DNA of 64,000 bases from NCBI RefSeq assembly GCF_008830185.1, contig NZ_WAGX01000005.1, forward strand, positions 620,001 through 684,000. Reading direction: 5' to 3'. Shown one piece after another: positions 34,181 through 43,390 of this stretch (positions are counted from its first letter, which is position 1; each line of letters starts with the position of its first letter). The DNA comes from Candidatus Galacturonatibacter soehngenii. Its GTDB lineage: Bacteria; Bacillota; Clostridia; Lachnospirales; Lachnospiraceae. The translations under genes and the position numbers were made by a program. The notes under the pieces were generated by a model, which worked only from the letters and a program-made list of their open reading frames with translations, was not told where the DNA came from and did not search any database.

Positions 34181-34390
34181 ATTTTTTCACCCTACCTACT
34201 GATAATCCATATTTTTTTTTACCGTATTCAAAACTTCGTTTATTTACTTACAGACATTACTTTTGCCGTTGCCAGATATTTCGGCACTCTAACTCTAATA
34301 ATTGATATTATTATATCTGTTTTTAGGCATAGAAGAAAGAGAATTTTAAGCTTCCGTTTTATTTGCTATACCAAAATTAATCTATAACAT

Positions 34391-36001
34391 TTATTTTAAT
34401 CCAGTTCGTAACAAATACCCTTCATACTGTTTTTTAAACTCATCTGTCACTTTATCAATTCCAGCGTCTCTTAACTTCTTTTGAAAACTAGCAAATTCGT
34501 TTTCTGTATTGTCTCCATAAATACCAAGTGCAAAGCTTTGTTTATATTCATCAATAATTGACTTGATTACTGTATATTCTGTTTCTACTTTTTTCGGATC
34601 AAACGTAAAACCTGCAACTTCTGGACGGTATTCATGTGCCATTGTTATTTTTGAAATCTCAACCTGTCTTTCATCTAAGCCATCCTCTTCTGGTTCATCT
34701 TCACGATTCAAAGCCCATGCCCAGTTATTCCAGCCATAATCTTTTGACTTATCTAATGTGACACGTGTTCCTCCTTCTGTTAATTCATAATGAGTCCCTT
34801 CTATTCCTCCAAGTAACAATCGATTCAAATTCACGTCACTTTTCATATAATCTAATACAAGAGCTGCTCTTTGTTGGTTCTTTGACTTTGTGGTAATTGC
34901 AATTGCATCTGTTGCATAGCTTGCACGACTTCGAAGTGCCTCTGATGTCAAGTCATATACCGCATATGTTCCAATATTTGCTGACTCTAAGTTTTTCCCT
35001 GCTTGAAATACACTGGTATTCCATACAAAAGAACCAGAGGTTCCATTTTCAAAATAAGCTTGTGCATCTGTTGTATCATTAATTGCATCTGCTGACCAAA
35101 AACCTTTCGAAGCAAACTCTGCCATTTTCTTACAATATTCAAGATTTAAGTCAGAGCCATAATAATAAAAAATATCGCTTGCATCTGGTGCATCTTCTTT
35201 TCCATTGTTATAATACATCCAGTCATACCCTTCAGCAACATTTTGAATTCCTTTTGTCTGTAGGAAAGTAGTGAGTAACTGTTCTCGATTTGCATTGGTA
35301 TTTAATGGTACTACACCTGTTTCACTTTTTAATTGTACTAATTCCTCTAAATATTTTTGATAGTTATCCCAACTATTTGGTACTGTTAATCCATATTTAT
35401 CAATTAAATCTTGGCGAACGGCTGTAATGTTATAAGCAGTAAAAGTAGCTTTTGCTTTTGGAACTGCATATATCTTTCCATCAATTGAAATCTGATCCCA
35501 ACTCTCTTTTGGCTGCTGTTCATAAGTATATGGCATATTTTCTTTTAAAAATTCATCTGTTAACTCCCAAAATGCTCCTTTGGCTGCTTCTTCATTATAA
35601 TAACACCATGCCGCAGTATAAATTAAGTCAACCTGCTCTCCACCAGAAAGCAAAAGCAGATACTTCGTCGTATAATCACTCCAATTCAAGAATTTAATTT
35701 CAACTGTTGTATTCAAATTAGGTTCAAAATATTTTGCATTCGCCTGCTCTACAACCGTTTGCATGTCTGCTGGTTCATCACCTAATACATACATCACTAT
35801 ATTTTCTCTTTTTGATAAATCATAACCTTTCTCTGCATACGGGCTATCGGCTGCAATTTCCGTGGAACTGGTGCTATCTGCCCCCTCCTTTGACACATTC
35901 GCCGTTTCCTTACTCATTCCTTTACACCCTACTAGCGCAAAAGCTGTTACAAAAGCCAACGTAAGAGATAGTAATTGTTTCATTTTCTTTTTCATCATCA
36001 T
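34391..36001 (-). CDS. Sugar ABC transporter substrate-binding lipoprotein
   Basis: 536 residues. Lipoprotein signal with the lipobox ALVGC (Cys about 26). The long family-1 binding fold and the C-terminal region (KKVETEYTVIKSIIDEYKQSFALG...) resemble LplA/YtcQ-type proteins. It captures oligosaccharides, probably galactans given the neighbours, for the two permeases encoded upstream. AAGGAG precedes the first of three ATG codons. Confidence 0.92.
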   Translation of the reverse strand: MMMKKKMKQLLSLTLAFVTAFALVGCKGMSKETANVSKEGADSTSSTEIAADSPYAEKGYDLSKRENIVMYVLGDEPADMQTVVEQANAKYFEPNLNTTVEIKFLNWSDYTTKYLLLLSGGEQVDLIYTAAWCYYNEEAAKGAFWELTDEFLKENMPYTYEQQPKESWDQISIDGKIYAVPKAKATFTAYNITAVRQDLIDKYGLTVPNSWDNYQKYLEELVQLKSETGVVPLNTNANREQLLTTFLQTKGIQNVAEGYDWMYYNNGKEDAPDASDIFYYYGSDLNLEYCKKMAEFASKGFWSADAINDTTDAQAYFENGTSGSFVWNTSVFQAGKNLESANIGTYAVYDLTSEALRSRASYATDAIAITTKSKNQQRAALVLDYMKSDVNLNRLLLGGIEGTHYELTEGGTRVTLDKSKDYGWNNWAWALNREDEPEEDGLDERQVEISKITMAHEYRPEVAGFTFDPKKVETEYTVIKSIIDEYKQSFALGIYGDNTENEFASFQKKLRDAGIDKVTDEFKKQYEGYLLRTGLK

Positions 36002-36056
36002 TTTCTCCTTTTCATTTTCTTTTTTTATCGGTACTTTTCATACGGTTGAAAGCACC

Positions 36057-36950
36057 TTACCCCTTTACTGCACCAATGGTAAGCCCTTTTACAAAATACT
36101 TTTGTAAAAACGGATAAAGTAATACAATTGGTCCAGTTGCAATGACTGTCATTGCAAGCTTTAATCCTTCTGACGGAAGCTGTCCAACCTGCATTCCTGT
36201 TTGTGCCGCAACACGTTTTAAAGCATTGGTACTATTTAAAATGTTTTGTAATGTATACTGTAAATTCCAGTTATCACTAGTACTCATAAACAGCATGCAA
36301 TTATACCAATCATTCCAATAAGCTAACGCGATAAATAAAGTCAGCGTTGCAATCAATGGCTTTGCCATTGGTAAAATAACCTTATAAAAGATAAAAAAGT
36401 CTCCAGCTCCATCAATTTTGGCAGCCTCTGTCATTTCAAACGGAATTCCTTTCATAAAACTCTTTGCAATAATCATATTCCAAACTGAAAACAGTCCTGG
36501 AACAATCAACGAATACATATGGTTACTAAAATTAAAATATTTTGTACATAGTAAATACCAAGGAACAAGACCACCGTTAAACAATGTTGTAAAGAAAAAG
36601 AAAAATGAAATTTTATTTCTCCATGGAAAATCAGGTCTTGCTAATACGTACCCTGTCATAGTAGTTAAGAAAATAGATAGAGCCGTTCCTACTACCGTTA
36701 CAAAAATAGTCACTCCATAAGCATTTAGTATACTCTCTGGGCTTTTTAAAGCCATTTGATAGGCTTCTAGCGAAAATTCTTTTGATGTAACAAAAAATTG
36801 ATATCCTTTTGTCACGATAATATTTTCTTTGGTAATTGATCCAACTATGATTAAATAAAATGGAATCACACAGGCAAGAGCAAAAATTCCGACTAATATG
36901 TATGCCATAATATTAAATGCAATTACATCTTTTCCTTTTTTTATTTTCAT
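36057..36950 (-). CDS. Carbohydrate ABC permease, MalG/LplC type
   Basis: 297 residues with six transmembrane helices and the EAA loop TEAAKIDGAGDFFIFYKVILPMAKP (about 176-200), which docks the ATPase. No ATPase gene is present, so a shared MsmK-type ATPase elsewhere is expected. It starts 11 bases after the upstream permease. Confidence 0.92.
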   Translation of the reverse strand: MKIKKGKDVIAFNIMAYILVGIFALACVIPFYLIIVGSITKENIIVTKGYQFFVTSKEFSLEAYQMALKSPESILNAYGVTIFVTVVGTALSIFLTTMTGYVLARPDFPWRNKISFFFFFTTLFNGGLVPWYLLCTKYFNFSNHMYSLIVPGLFSVWNMIIAKSFMKGIPFEMTEAAKIDGAGDFFIFYKVILPMAKPLIATLTLFIALAYWNDWYNCMLFMSTSDNWNLQYTLQNILNSTNALKRVAAQTGMQVGQLPSEGLKLAMTVIATGPIVLLYPFLQKYFVKGLTIGAVKG

Positions 36951-36961
36951 CTTTTTGCCTC

Positions 36962-37873
36962 CTAAAATAATGTATAGTCTGGATCAAATTTCTTCACAAT
37001 ATAATTGGCTGTACAAATTGTTACAAAACATAATACCGACTGAAACAATCCTGCTGCAGCTGACATTCCTATATTGGGTGAAGTTATCAAGGATCGGTAA
37101 ACATATGTGTCAATCACATCCGAGGATTGAAGCAATAACTGATTCGCTCCTACTAACTGATAAAACATTCCAAAATCACCACGGAAAATATTCCCGATTG
37201 CTAAGAGTGTCATTATAAATATCGTTGGTTTTAAACAAGGTATCGTAATATAGCGTATTCTTTGCCATACAGATGCTCCGTCAATTTGTGCTGCCTCCAT
37301 CATTTCCTGGCTAATGCCTGCAATGGCTGCTAAATACACAACAGTTCCGTATCCCGTCTGCTTCCACATTCTAACAAAAAGCATTACGATTGGCCATCCA
37401 GATACCTGTTGATAAATACTAAAGTCTTCTATCCCAACTGCTCCAAGCAATGAATTTAACACACCATTTTCACCAAAAATATTTAGCATAATGGTTGAAA
37501 CCACTACCCATGAAATAAAATAAGGAAGGAAGATAAACCCTTGTGTTACTTTCTTAAAAATTTTACCGTTTATTTCACTTAAAATAATTGCAAACCCTAC
37601 CTCAAAAATGATTCCAAAGAAAATGAAAGCCATATTGTATAACAAAGTATTTCTGGTAAGCTCCCAAATCTTACCGGTTACAAATAAATAACGGAAATTA
37701 TCAAATCCTACCCAAGGACTCCCCAAAAAACCATCGTAATAATTATAGTTTTTAAATGCTACAACAATTCCTGCCATTGGAATATAGCTAAAAATAATAA
37801 CAAATAAAATTGGAGGCACCAACATCAGTAAAAGTGTTTTATTTCTTTTCACATTTTTAATTAAACTATTCAT
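36962..37873 (-). CDS. Carbohydrate ABC permease, MalF/LplB type
   Basis: 303 residues with six transmembrane helices and the EAA loop MEAAQIDGASVWQRIRYITIPCLKP (about 188-212). It pairs with the permease downstream to form the channel. AAAGGAT precedes the ATG. Confidence 0.92.
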   Translation of the reverse strand: MNSLIKNVKRNKTLLLMLVPPILFVIIFSYIPMAGIVVAFKNYNYYDGFLGSPWVGFDNFRYLFVTGKIWELTRNTLLYNMAFIFFGIIFEVGFAIILSEINGKIFKKVTQGFIFLPYFISWVVVSTIMLNIFGENGVLNSLLGAVGIEDFSIYQQVSGWPIVMLFVRMWKQTGYGTVVYLAAIAGISQEMMEAAQIDGASVWQRIRYITIPCLKPTIFIMTLLAIGNIFRGDFGMFYQLVGANQLLLQSSDVIDTYVYRSLITSPNIGMSAAAGLFQSVLCFVTICTANYIVKKFDPDYTLF

Positions 37874-37929
37874 AAATCAATCCTTTCTCTGCCGATGCTT
37901 TGGACATTGAATCCATAAAAAATAACAAT

Positions 37930-39255
37930 TTAATTGGCCGCTTTATCCTTTATTTTACGAAACACTTGTAAAGAATCCAGTGCCTTTCCTGTCGAATTAA
38001 ACATAGCCATATTGTCCCAAGAGCTTCCTTTATCCTCTGTTGCATACTCTATTACCTTATCGTGAAACAGTAATTCATAATTGCCAGATACCTTAGATGC
38101 AAAACCAGTTCCATATCTTCCGCTTTTTGCTGTATCTACACCAATCCATGCAGGTTCCCAATAAAATCCACCCAATCCATATCCGTTCGTGCCTGACTGT
38201 GTATTAACAGATGCAACTGCCATAAAGACTGCTTCAATTGCTTCCTTTTGTCCAGCCACACTAACTTCATAGTCTGAATATGCCATGTCACTCAAAGAGC
38301 TAACATTGTTACCCGTAGAGTCAGCATTTGCAAATGTGTATGGATAAGAGGTCTCTGCTACCATTACTTTTTTGTTGTATGTTTTTGCAACATTTTTTAG
38401 CGAAGTAGCCAGTTCATCTACACTACCGTGCCAAAATGGATACGCTGATACTGCAAATACATCATAATCAATTCCTTGTAAAGCTGCTTGCTCGGCATAC
38501 CAAGTAGCTGTAGTATTGGGATCTGTAAAATGAAGTGCTTTCAGAATCGCTTTCTCACCAGACAATCCATATTCGTTGTTTATCGTATTGACAGCTTCGC
38601 AACCCTTTTGCATTGCTGCTCCTACTCCACTGGTAAGATTCCATATCCCGTCATATAGTCCACCCATTCCAGCCATCGTACCCATTGTTTCGTTTCCAAT
38701 CTGTACCATTCCTACATCCACTCCTGCCAAAAGAAGCTTAGAAAGAGAATCATATGTAAAATCATAAACTGCATCAGCCTTTTGTTCTAAAGTGTAATCC
38801 TTCCAGGCTTTTGGAGCATATTGCTTAGCAGGATCTGCCCAGAAGTCAGAATAATGAAAATCAACAAGCAATTTCATTCCACGTGCTTTGGCACGCTGAC
38901 CAATGGTAATTGCTTTTGCAATATCATTATTTCCACCTCCATAACCTAATTTACTTTGGGTATCATAGGGATTGTTCCATACACGAACACGTATATAGTT
39001 CACTCCTGCATCTTTTAGAATGTCAAACATATCTCCCTGTGTCCCATTCGCATAGTAAAACTTTTGTCCAGCTTCTTCAAAGGCTATAATACTAGAAATA
39101 TCAACTCCTCGAATAAAGCTTTTTGTAATTCCTTCATTCTTTTTCGCACCCTTTACATCACAGCCTGCTTGAAGGAAAATGACAGCACCCGCAATCATAC
39201 TAAATGCCAATGTCATACTTGTGGCAACCCATTTCCATTTTCTTTTTTTACCCAT
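37930..39255 (-). CDS. GH53 endo-beta-1,4-galactanase, lipoprotein
   Basis: 441 residues. The lipobox AGC near residue 32 anchors it outside the cell. The GH53 barrel starts FIRGVDISSIIAFEEAG and shows VQIGNETM (acid/base Glu, about 186) and VMVAETSYP (nucleophile Glu, about 294). It cuts galactan or arabinogalactan side chains into oligomers for the transporter. GAGGAG precedes the ATG. TTGCGCAA-type boxes occupy its promoter region. Confidence 0.93.
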   Translation of the reverse strand: MGKKRKWKWVATSMTLAFSMIAGAVIFLQAGCDVKGAKKNEGITKSFIRGVDISSIIAFEEAGQKFYYANGTQGDMFDILKDAGVNYIRVRVWNNPYDTQSKLGYGGGNNDIAKAITIGQRAKARGMKLLVDFHYSDFWADPAKQYAPKAWKDYTLEQKADAVYDFTYDSLSKLLLAGVDVGMVQIGNETMGTMAGMGGLYDGIWNLTSGVGAAMQKGCEAVNTINNEYGLSGEKAILKALHFTDPNTTATWYAEQAALQGIDYDVFAVSAYPFWHGSVDELATSLKNVAKTYNKKVMVAETSYPYTFANADSTGNNVSSLSDMAYSDYEVSVAGQKEAIEAVFMAVASVNTQSGTNGYGLGGFYWEPAWIGVDTAKSGRYGTGFASKVSGNYELLFHDKVIEYATEDKGSSWDNMAMFNSTGKALDSLQVFRKIKDKAAN

Positions 39256-39278
39256 TTAATCTCCTCTTTTTATTATTT

Positions 39279-39317
39279 TTGCGCAATTTTATAATATTGC
39301 GTAAATTAATTGCGCTA
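39279..39317. promoter_or_regulatory. Repeated TTGCGCAA-like boxes before the GH53 gene
   Basis: Three related boxes: TTGCGCAA (39279-39286), TTGCGTAA (39297-39304) and TTGCGCTA (39310-39317), spaced 18 and 13 bp. They overlap AT-rich promoter-like sequence and are candidate operators for the LacI-type regulator. Confidence 0.5.
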
Positions 39318-39400
39318 TAATGATATTTTATGCCAAATTGATTCACTTGTAAATTGATAATTATATACAAATATCACAAATGTTTTTTGTTTGTTTTTTC

Positions 39401-39447
39401 ATAAAAAGGGTGCGCAATTATTTTGTATAATTGCGCACCCTTTTTAT
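39401..39447. terminator. Terminator after the second GH53 gene
   Basis: Perfect 20-bp stem (ATAAAAAGGGTGCGCAATTA and its complement) with a seven-base loop and T/A runs on both sides. Its core again contains TGCGCAA. Confidence 0.88.
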
Positions 39448-39472
39448 CCTTTTAATATAATATGATGCAGTG

Positions 39473-41185
39473 TCAAAAAGTTGGAGTTAAACAAAATTGT
39501 ATTACTTTTCCATAGACTGGGGGTGCACTTACTTTTATTCCAACCTCCAGCAACTCCTTCTCTTGCACTTGTATATTTGTGATTTGGTAAAGCATCCACT
39601 CTTCGTCTTGCGGAAAGATTTGTGTTAGACAAGTCTTTTCTTTAGTTTTTGCAAATAAATGTATTTCTACTCCAGTGGTATTATCGCCTTTATAGCGACA
39701 GGATAATTGATAGCTTCCCTTTTTTAAAGGCTGTGACTTCGTCTTAAGTATCCACTCACAGATTTCTTCTGCTCGAAAAAAAAAGACATTTTGTTCTAGC
39801 ACTCCTACTTCTTGTACTTTCTCTTTACCAATGTTGATCTCAAGACAATGATTTCCTTTTGTTACGTTTACTTCCCAGCCTTGCATCCCCTTTTCAAAGC
39901 TTGCATTGTTAAGGAAATTTTGCTGTCTATCTCGTATCTCTTTTAGTACTGCCTTTACTTTTACTATTTCTTCATATCCTTCTACCACACCACTTACTTC
40001 ATAAATTCCATCTTCCTCTTCCAAAGCACTTTCCCACATAATCTCTTTTTCCATCAATGTTCCATCCATTTTAAGTGCTTTGACTTTGGGCAATAGCTCT
40101 CCCATTTTATGTAAATGTTCTCTCGTAGCAATTTCGATCTCTAGGGGTACATAGACTTTAGCGATCTTATCTTTGTTTTTTTCAAATTCATGATAGGAGA
40201 TTGCACGTAGCCCTTCGGTAGCTACTCCATTTTCATCCACTAATGCCATACAGCTTCCCCAACCTTCCATGTCCTTTGGCATACGCATAAATGGTTCCCA
40301 ATAAAAAAATCCCATTCCTTTTTTCTCACTTACATTTGCTATAATAGACTCGATTAGTTCTAGTACTTTCCTTTGATTTTTTGGTGTGGCAAAAAAACCT
40401 GCCGCATGTTCTTGTGCTTCTCCAAAGAAAGTGCCATTGCTTCTTTGAAATGCATGTGCTGTTTCGGCTACTAATAAATCTTTTCCGTATTCTTTTACCA
40501 GATTTTCCATTGTATTTTTAAATTCATAAAACGTACCATGCCAAAATGGATAGTAGGACAATGCAATGATATCAAAATCTTCTACTCCATTTTCGATTGC
40601 TGCATCAAACCATTCTTTGTAATAAACATAGCGTCCGCCCTGATCAAGATGTATCACCACTTTTGTCTCTTCTCTTGACAAGGTATCACGTACCGCCCTA
40701 ATACCACTGTTAATTAATCCTGCCAATCCTGTCCAGTTTTTTACTGCTCCTTCTGGAAATAGCATACCTGTACGAATTTCATTTCCAATCTGTACCATAT
40801 CAGGAACTGTGCCTGCATTTTTTAACGTACACAAAACCTCTTTTGTATAAAGATAAACAGCTTCTTTCAACTCAGTATCATTTAAATGTTCCCATGCTTT
40901 TGGCTTTTTTTGATGACCGGGGTCAGCCCACCAATCCGAATAATGAAAATCAAGGAAAAAGCCATATCCGTACTTCTTTATTATTTTTGCCATCTGTAAT
41001 GTCTTTTCTAAATCACAATAGCCGCCTGATTCTTCAATCAACCAAGGTTCATTCCAAATACGAAGTCTTACATAATTAAATCCTTCTTGTTTTGCAAATT
41101 GCAATAAATCAACTGGATTTCTTTCATAATCATAATATTGATACCCTTTATCCTCCATCTTAAAAAAGTGTCTTCGACACTTCAA
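39473..41185 (-). pseudogene. Second GH53 galactanase, N-terminus replaced by an IS91-like insertion
   Basis: The GH53 barrel is clear (VRLRIWNEPW, MVQIGNEIRTG, LVAETAHAF), followed by a C-terminal beta-sandwich, probably carbohydrate binding (about 395-570). The frame starts at a TTG inside the end hairpin of the IS91-like element and lacks the usual FIKGADVS-type first strand of about 20 residues and any signal peptide. The original start was removed by the insertion. A shortened intracellular product from the TTG is possible but unlikely to be active. Confidence 0.8.
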
Positions 41186-41256
41186 CTCCCCTCCCCCTCA
41201 ATCTTGAGGGGATTTAGGGGGTTTTCTTTTTGCTACAAATCCTTCATAATAATCTT

Positions 41257-42408
41257 ATGAGCAACATACTTCAGGATATATTTAAAGATAACTATGAAAG
41301 AATGATTTATACTTTACACCCTCGCAAGTCGGTCATTGAAAATGTTAATCGTATGATTAACTGCGGTGACCCTTCTTTTGGTGGTGCAATGTATGGTTGC
41401 GGCAAATGTGGTACCCTTAAATTTGTTCCTTTCCGTTGTCACAGTCGCTTCTGTCCTACCTGTGGAACTAAGTATTCCATTGACCGCACTACCTCTATGT
41501 CTTTTAAGATAATCAATGCTCAGCACCGTCACTGTGTTTTTACCATTGATTCTGAACTTAGACATTACTTTCTTGAAGATAGAAAACTTCTTAATCTTCT
41601 TTTTGAAGCTGTTCAAAGTGTTGTCTTTCGCTTATTTCACAAAGACAATAAAGCCGAAAAATTCACGCCTGGATTCATTCTTGTTCTCCACACTTTTGGT
41701 AGAGACTTGAAATGGAATCCTCATATTCATTGTCTTCTGTCCGAAGGTGGCATTGGTAACTCTGGTATTTGGCGTCCCAAAACTCACTTTAATTACACAT
41801 TCCTTCGCAACGCCTTTCGCACAGCCCTCCTTAACTTAATGGAGAAAAAGCTTGGGCCATCTTTTATACTGGTCAAGGCTAAATGCTACCACGAACATAA
41901 AGAAGGATTCTATGTCTATGCAAAACCTAATAAGTGTAATCCTAAAGTTGTTACTAAATACATAGGCCGTTATCTTGGTCGTCCTGTTATTGCCACTTCT
42001 CGTATCGACGATTACGACGGTGAAAATGTAACTTTTCACTACAATCGTCATGAGGATGACAAACTTGTCGTTGAAACCATTCCTGTTATGGAATTCATTG
42101 AACGACTAAGCATGCACATTCCTGAAAAACACTTCAAACAAATCCGCTACTATGGTCTTTATGCAAGAACACGTGAGAGTGATAAAAAGCTATCTCTTGC
42201 CATATCAAAAGAAAAACATAAGGTTATTCTTTCATTCAATCGCTGGCGCAATTGCACTTTATCCTCTTTTGGTTATGATCCTCTCAAATGTCCATGCTGT
42301 GGCGAGACAATGCTTTTTCTTGAGCTTTATCATAAACATCAGCATATTTCTCTGGACAAAATGTATGAAAGGGCAATGGGAAGACTCCCAACTTTCTCTT
42401 CTGCATGA
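41257..42408 (+). CDS. IS91-family HUH transposase
   Basis: About 383 residues from the ATG at 41257 (MSNILQDIFKDNYERMIYTL); there is no strong Shine-Dalgarno site, and an in-frame TTG at 41230 is possible. The N-terminal zinc domain (CGKCGTLKFVPFRCHSRFCPTCG) is followed by the HUH motif WNPHIHCLLSEGG and the Tyr-containing VVTKYIGRYLGRP. The C-terminal CPCCGETM is a further zinc knuckle. It nicks and joins single strands for rolling-circle transposition. Confidence 0.9.
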   Translation: MSNILQDIFKDNYERMIYTLHPRKSVIENVNRMINCGDPSFGGAMYGCGKCGTLKFVPFRCHSRFCPTCGTKYSIDRTTSMSFKIINAQHRHCVFTIDSELRHYFLEDRKLLNLLFEAVQSVVFRLFHKDNKAEKFTPGFILVLHTFGRDLKWNPHIHCLLSEGGIGNSGIWRPKTHFNYTFLRNAFRTALLNLMEKKLGPSFILVKAKCYHEHKEGFYVYAKPNKCNPKVVTKYIGRYLGRPVIATSRIDDYDGENVTFHYNRHEDDKLVVETIPVMEFIERLSMHIPEKHFKQIRYYGLYARTRESDKKLSLAISKEKHKVILSFNRWRNCTLSSFGYDPLKCPCCGETMLFLELYHKHQHISLDKMYERAMGRLPTFSSA

Positions 42409-42464
42409 AATATATACATACCACCTCCGTCTGTGATAAAATATATAAAACGGAGGAAAACACT

Positions 42465-42644
42465 ATGTCAAAATGTTCAGATGAAATCAGAAACAAGTAT
42501 ATACAGAATCCACCCGAAGGCATGACCGCTGATGACATCCGCCACATGAGTGAGGATGATTTGCTTGATATGGATTACTTCTTAAATGAAGACGATGCGT
42601 TTGACGAAGACTTCCCGGGAGCTGAAGGTTTCTATATCTTCTAA
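42465..42644 (+). CDS. Small acidic passenger protein of the IS91-like element
   Basis: 59 residues from the ATG at 42465 (MSKCSDEIRNKYIQNPPEG), with CGGAGG upstream, 56 bases after the transposase. Strongly acidic C-terminal half (DDLLDMDYFLNEDDAFDEDF). A second copy at 56040-56219 differs by one residue (Ala to Glu) although its transposase is gone. Function unknown. Confidence 0.75.
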   Translation: MSKCSDEIRNKYIQNPPEGMTADDIRHMSEDDLLDMDYFLNEDDAFDEDFPGAEGFYIF

Positions 42645-42665
42645 AACCTATCGTTTACTTGTTGT

Positions 42666-42690
42666 GCCCGCCTCCATGCGGGCCCTTTTC
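42666..42690 (+). terminator. Terminator at the right end of the IS91-like element
   Basis: GCCCGC-CTCCAT-GCGGGC followed by CCTTTT, 22 bases after the passenger stop. Also present in the second copy. Confidence 0.75.
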
Positions 42691-42852
42691 ATATCAAGAG
42701 TTCTCCGAAGGAGAACTTTCCTATAAAGCAAGAAAGGAGGAAATATCCATTCCTCTTATAAATTCCCTTGTATCCTTCATACTTTTCCCTCTCTTTTTAT
42801 AACAACCACTGTACCGTAATTTTAATTCTATTATCTCAATAATATGGTATGT

Positions 42853-43197
42853 TTACCTTCCTAAATCAATAATATTTTGGATAAGACCTTTGCATTTTCC
42901 GCACTCTTCTCCACTTTCTTCGTCAATACCTGTTCCAGCACCTGTTATCTCTCCAACTTTTTCTACTGTATCGGCACCATTTTTAACTGCATTCACTACT
43001 GTTTCTAGAGAAACTTTCTTACAACCGCAAACAGATGAAAGAATACCAGCTAATTCATTTTTACAACCTTCACATTCGGTACATACTCCTGTAATTTTTG
43101 CTACTTCCTCTATCGTTCTTGCTCCAGAAACCATAGCCTTTCTAATTGATAGATAATCAACATTATTTTTATTACAAATCACTCTGTTTTTTGCCAT
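42853..43197 (-). CDS. Tandem BFD-like [2Fe-2S] protein
   Basis: 114 residues with two related halves. Each has a helical V-x-x-A-V/M-x-x-G-A segment followed by Cys clusters: CTECEGCKNELAG with CGCK, and CGKCKGL. This is the BFD-like ferredoxin fold, here duplicated; the second half has lost part of its Cys set. It may store or move iron or electrons. The gene stands alone, with AAGGAG before the ATG. Confidence 0.85.
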   Translation of the reverse strand: MAKNRVICNKNNVDYLSIRKAMVSGARTIEEVAKITGVCTECEGCKNELAGILSSVCGCKKVSLETVVNAVKNGADTVEKVGEITGAGTGIDEESGEECGKCKGLIQNIIDLGR

Positions 43198-43269
43198 ATC
43201 GTTTTATCTCCTTCTTATGAATAATTATTTATATAGTATATCATGTTTTTCTTAATATAAACTGAGTCA

Positions 43270-43335
43270 TTTGCATTCATACTGTAAACAAAAAAGTACC
43301 ATCAGGTACTTTTTTGTTTACAGTATGAATGCAAA
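43270..43335. repeat. 31-bp perfect inverted repeat
   Basis: Arms 43270-43300 and 43305-43335 are exact complements around a four-base loop ATCA and contain T6/A6 runs. It lies between the LRR protein stop and the [2Fe-2S] gene promoter. Longer than a usual terminator; it may act as one, or be a MITE-like insertion. Confidence 0.85.
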
Positions 43336-43390
43336 ATAACTATTAGGGTTCTACTCGTATTCTCTGAATACATTAATGATTACTCCATCA

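Larger units (their letters stand above)
41166..42728 (+). mobile_element. IS91-like element with passenger gene
   Basis: The left end carries hairpins AAGTGTC-TTC-GACACTT (41166-41182) and CCCCTC/GAGGGG. The right end is defined by a 342-bp second copy at 55962-56303; identity stops after CTATAAAG at 42728. It contains a Y2/HUH transposase and a 59-residue passenger gene. There are no terminal inverted repeats or target duplication, as expected for rolling-circle IS. Confidence 0.8.
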
